A DNA stretch of 6,672 nucleotides, from assembly GCA_023427575.1 (NCBI GenBank), contig JAEZAY010000323.1, positions 1-6,672 of the forward strand, read 5' to 3'. Below the pieces are notes generated by a model that was not told the origin of the DNA, searched no databases, and saw nothing but the letters and a program-made list of their open reading frames with translations. The DNA is from Bacteroidota bacterium. GTDB taxonomy: Bacteria; Bacteroidota; Bacteroidia; Chitinophagales; Chitinophagaceae. The position numbers and the translations under genes are program-made. Shown piece after piece: positions 5,680 to 6,672 of the stretch (positions within the stretch are counted from its first letter, which is position 1; each line of letters starts with the position of its first letter).

Positions 5680-6414
5680 ATGAGAATCCTGATAACCAAT
5701 GATGACGGAATTTATAGTCCGGGAATAGCAGCGCTGGCCCGTTTTGCTTCTGCCTTTGGCGAGGTTACCGTGGTGGCCCCCGATGTTGAACAGTCTTCCA
5801 TGGGTCATGCGGTTACGCATTCAAGGCCTTTGTCTTTTAAGAAATCGCCGATCCCCTTTGATGGGATTGAAGCATTTCGGGTGAACGGCACGCCGGCCGA
5901 TTGTGTTGCCATCGGTACGCATCTGTACACGAAGATAGATGTTGTTTTATCCGGGATTAATATGGGTCCGAACCTGGGCAATGGCATGTGGCATTCCGGA
6001 ACCCTGGCGGCCGCCAAGCAGGCCGTTCTGCTAGGCATCAAGGGCATTGCACTTAGTACGCCTGTGGGGAAAACCGAGCCCGATTTTGAGCATTTGAAGC
6101 CCTACGTGGACAAAGTACTTGGTACATTATTGAATATAGAGGGATTGGGTCTTTACAATGTCAATTTCCCGCCAGACCCGAAAGGCTGTGAATGGACGAA
6201 ACAATCGGTTCGATTGTACGACGGAACGGTGATTCCGGGCATGGATCCGCTGGGAAGAAAACATTACTGGTTTACCGTAACACCTCTGGAACCGGCAGAA
6301 GAAGGCACTGACCGATGGGCAGTTGAAAATGATTTTGTTTCCATTACTCCTTTACGGCTCGATCTTACCAACCATACGCAGTTATCGGAGCTATCTAAAA
6401 CCCATGGTTTTTGA
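5680..6414 (+). CDS. surE: 5'/3'-nucleotidase SurE
   Basis: This is a 244-residue cytoplasmic, divalent-metal-dependent phosphatase that removes 5'- or 3'-phosphate from nucleoside monophosphates; some members also cleave exopolyphosphate. The N-terminus MRILITNDDGIYSPGI carries the metal-binding Asp8-Asp9 pair. VVAPDVEQSSMGHAVT (31-46) gives the conserved Ser39/Ser40, and FRVNGTPADCV (66-76) and LSGINMGPNLG (90-100, metal ligand Asn94) are all standard. The next loop reads GNGMWHSGTLAAAKQA (100-115) where E. coli SurE has a DD-V-I-Y-S-G-T version, so this is a variant subfamily. The C-terminus keeps NDFVSITPLRLDLT (217-230), close to the usual end. Length is normal for the family. The ATG has no Shine-Dalgarno. 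It is a single-gene unit here; the lipid-A gene lpxB, often next to surE in this phylum, does not follow. Confidence 0.95.
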   Translation: MRILITNDDGIYSPGIAALARFASAFGEVTVVAPDVEQSSMGHAVTHSRPLSFKKSPIPFDGIEAFRVNGTPADCVAIGTHLYTKIDVVLSGINMGPNLGNGMWHSGTLAAAKQAVLLGIKGIALSTPVGKTEPDFEHLKPYVDKVLGTLLNIEGLGLYNVNFPPDPKGCEWTKQSVRLYDGTVIPGMDPLGRKHYWFTVTPLEPAEEGTDRWAVENDFVSITPLRLDLTNHTQLSELSKTHGF

Positions 6415-6672
6415 TCCGGAGCCATGGGGCGACTATTAGAAACCAGTTAAAGCGAAAGAATGTAATACTGAGGCGGGAGTCCGGAGTCGGGAGTCTCTGG
6501 AGGCTCTGGAGTCGGGAGTCTCCTTATAAGATAAAGACCATTTCCCGGCTCTGATAACTGTTTTTACTATCTCTACGCGTCCGTTTTAAACTAGCAAATT
6601 TCCACATCATTGTTGTCCGGGCAAAATGATTCCCCCGGGCCTCGGAAGAAATCCGTTAAGAAAATTGAAACG
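6415..6672. other. Gene-free right edge with a short repeat
   Basis: No ORF of note occurs in either direction. The region holds the GGAGTC repeat at 6475-6524. A 7-bp inverted repeat (CCCATGG 6401-6407 and CCATGGG 6422-6428) spans the surE stop codon but has no T-run, so it is not a convincing terminator. Past 6525 the sequence has no recognisable element. Confidence 0.5.
6475..6524. repeat. Degenerate GGAGTC repeat, 25-base period
   Basis: GGAGTCGGGAGTCTC occurs exactly at 6483-6497 and 6508-6522, a 25-base step. A partial unit GGGAGTC precedes at 6475-6481, and GGAGGCTCT sits between the copies. The smaller building block is GGAGTC/GGGAGTC. The G-rich strand differs sharply from the surroundings. 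Similar short GGAGTC or GACTCC tracts recur between genes in some Bacteroidota genomes as I recall, but function is not known to me and I cannot count copies here. Confidence 0.6.

Noticed and set aside
5805..6047. 80-codon minus-strand ORF inside surE
   Set aside because: It is a mirror of the conserved SurE active-site region with no domain of its own.
6401..6428. CCCATGG/CCATGGG hairpin over the surE stop as a terminator
   Set aside because: It has a 14-base loop and no following T-run, and the arms contain the common palindrome CCATGG.
13..6669. GAAAATTGAA present near both window ends (13-22 and 6660-6669)
   Set aside because: A 10-base A/T-rich match in 6.7 kb is expected by chance, and the flanks do not match.

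Overview
The window looks like a stretch of ordinary chromosome from a member of the Bacteroidota, possibly a Chitinophagaceae- or Cytophagales-like soil or aquatic bacterium. The genus is not resolvable. The reasons are moderate GC with A/T-rich, mostly Shine-Dalgarno-free leaders, an alternative (Pseudomonas stutzeri-type) L-rhamnose isomerase abutting an FGGY kinase, a secreted Dabb-domain protein, and a short GGAGTC-type intergenic repeat. I see no tRNA, rRNA, CRISPR array, transposase, integrase, toxin or defence gene. Lineage is inferred from style, not from a database match.

Layout. Positions 1-238 are a gene-free leader with a perfect 7-bp dyad. From 2893 down to 239 on the minus strand lies a two-gene catabolic unit: RhaI-type sugar isomerase, then FGGY carbohydrate kinase. 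The isomerase stop and the kinase start abut (TAAATG), so the two are almost certainly co-transcribed. A 330-bp divergent intergenic region (2894-3223) holds a GC-rich hairpin, a repeated CTAAAATA motif, a GATTATAATC palindrome and a tiny signal-peptide-like ORF. At 3224-3613 on the plus strand is a small exported Dabb protein, followed by a hairpin with a T-rich tail that probably ends its transcript. Converging on it from the minus strand are a diacylglycerol-kinase-family lipid kinase (5604-4702) and a glucose-fructose-oxidoreductase-like Gfo/Idh/MocA dehydrogenase (4676-3681), separated by 25 bp. Divergent from the lipid kinase is surE (5680-6414). The last 258 bases carry no gene but do carry a 25-bp-period degenerate GGAGTC repeat.

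How the genes fit together. The isomerase and kinase would carry out the first two intracellular steps of 6-deoxyhexose (L-rhamnose) use: aldose to ketose, then ketose to ketose-1-phosphate. The aldolase, transporter and regulator are not in the window. The Gfo/Idh protein is also likely to act on a sugar, but it is a separate transcription unit paired with a lipid kinase, and no shared pathway is evident. SurE is a housekeeping nucleotidase.

No clearly new biological system is visible. The points most worth a second look are the repeated motif and mini-ORF in the 2894-3223 region, the missing DGE signature in the lipid kinase, the variant active-site loop in SurE, and the repeat at the right edge.
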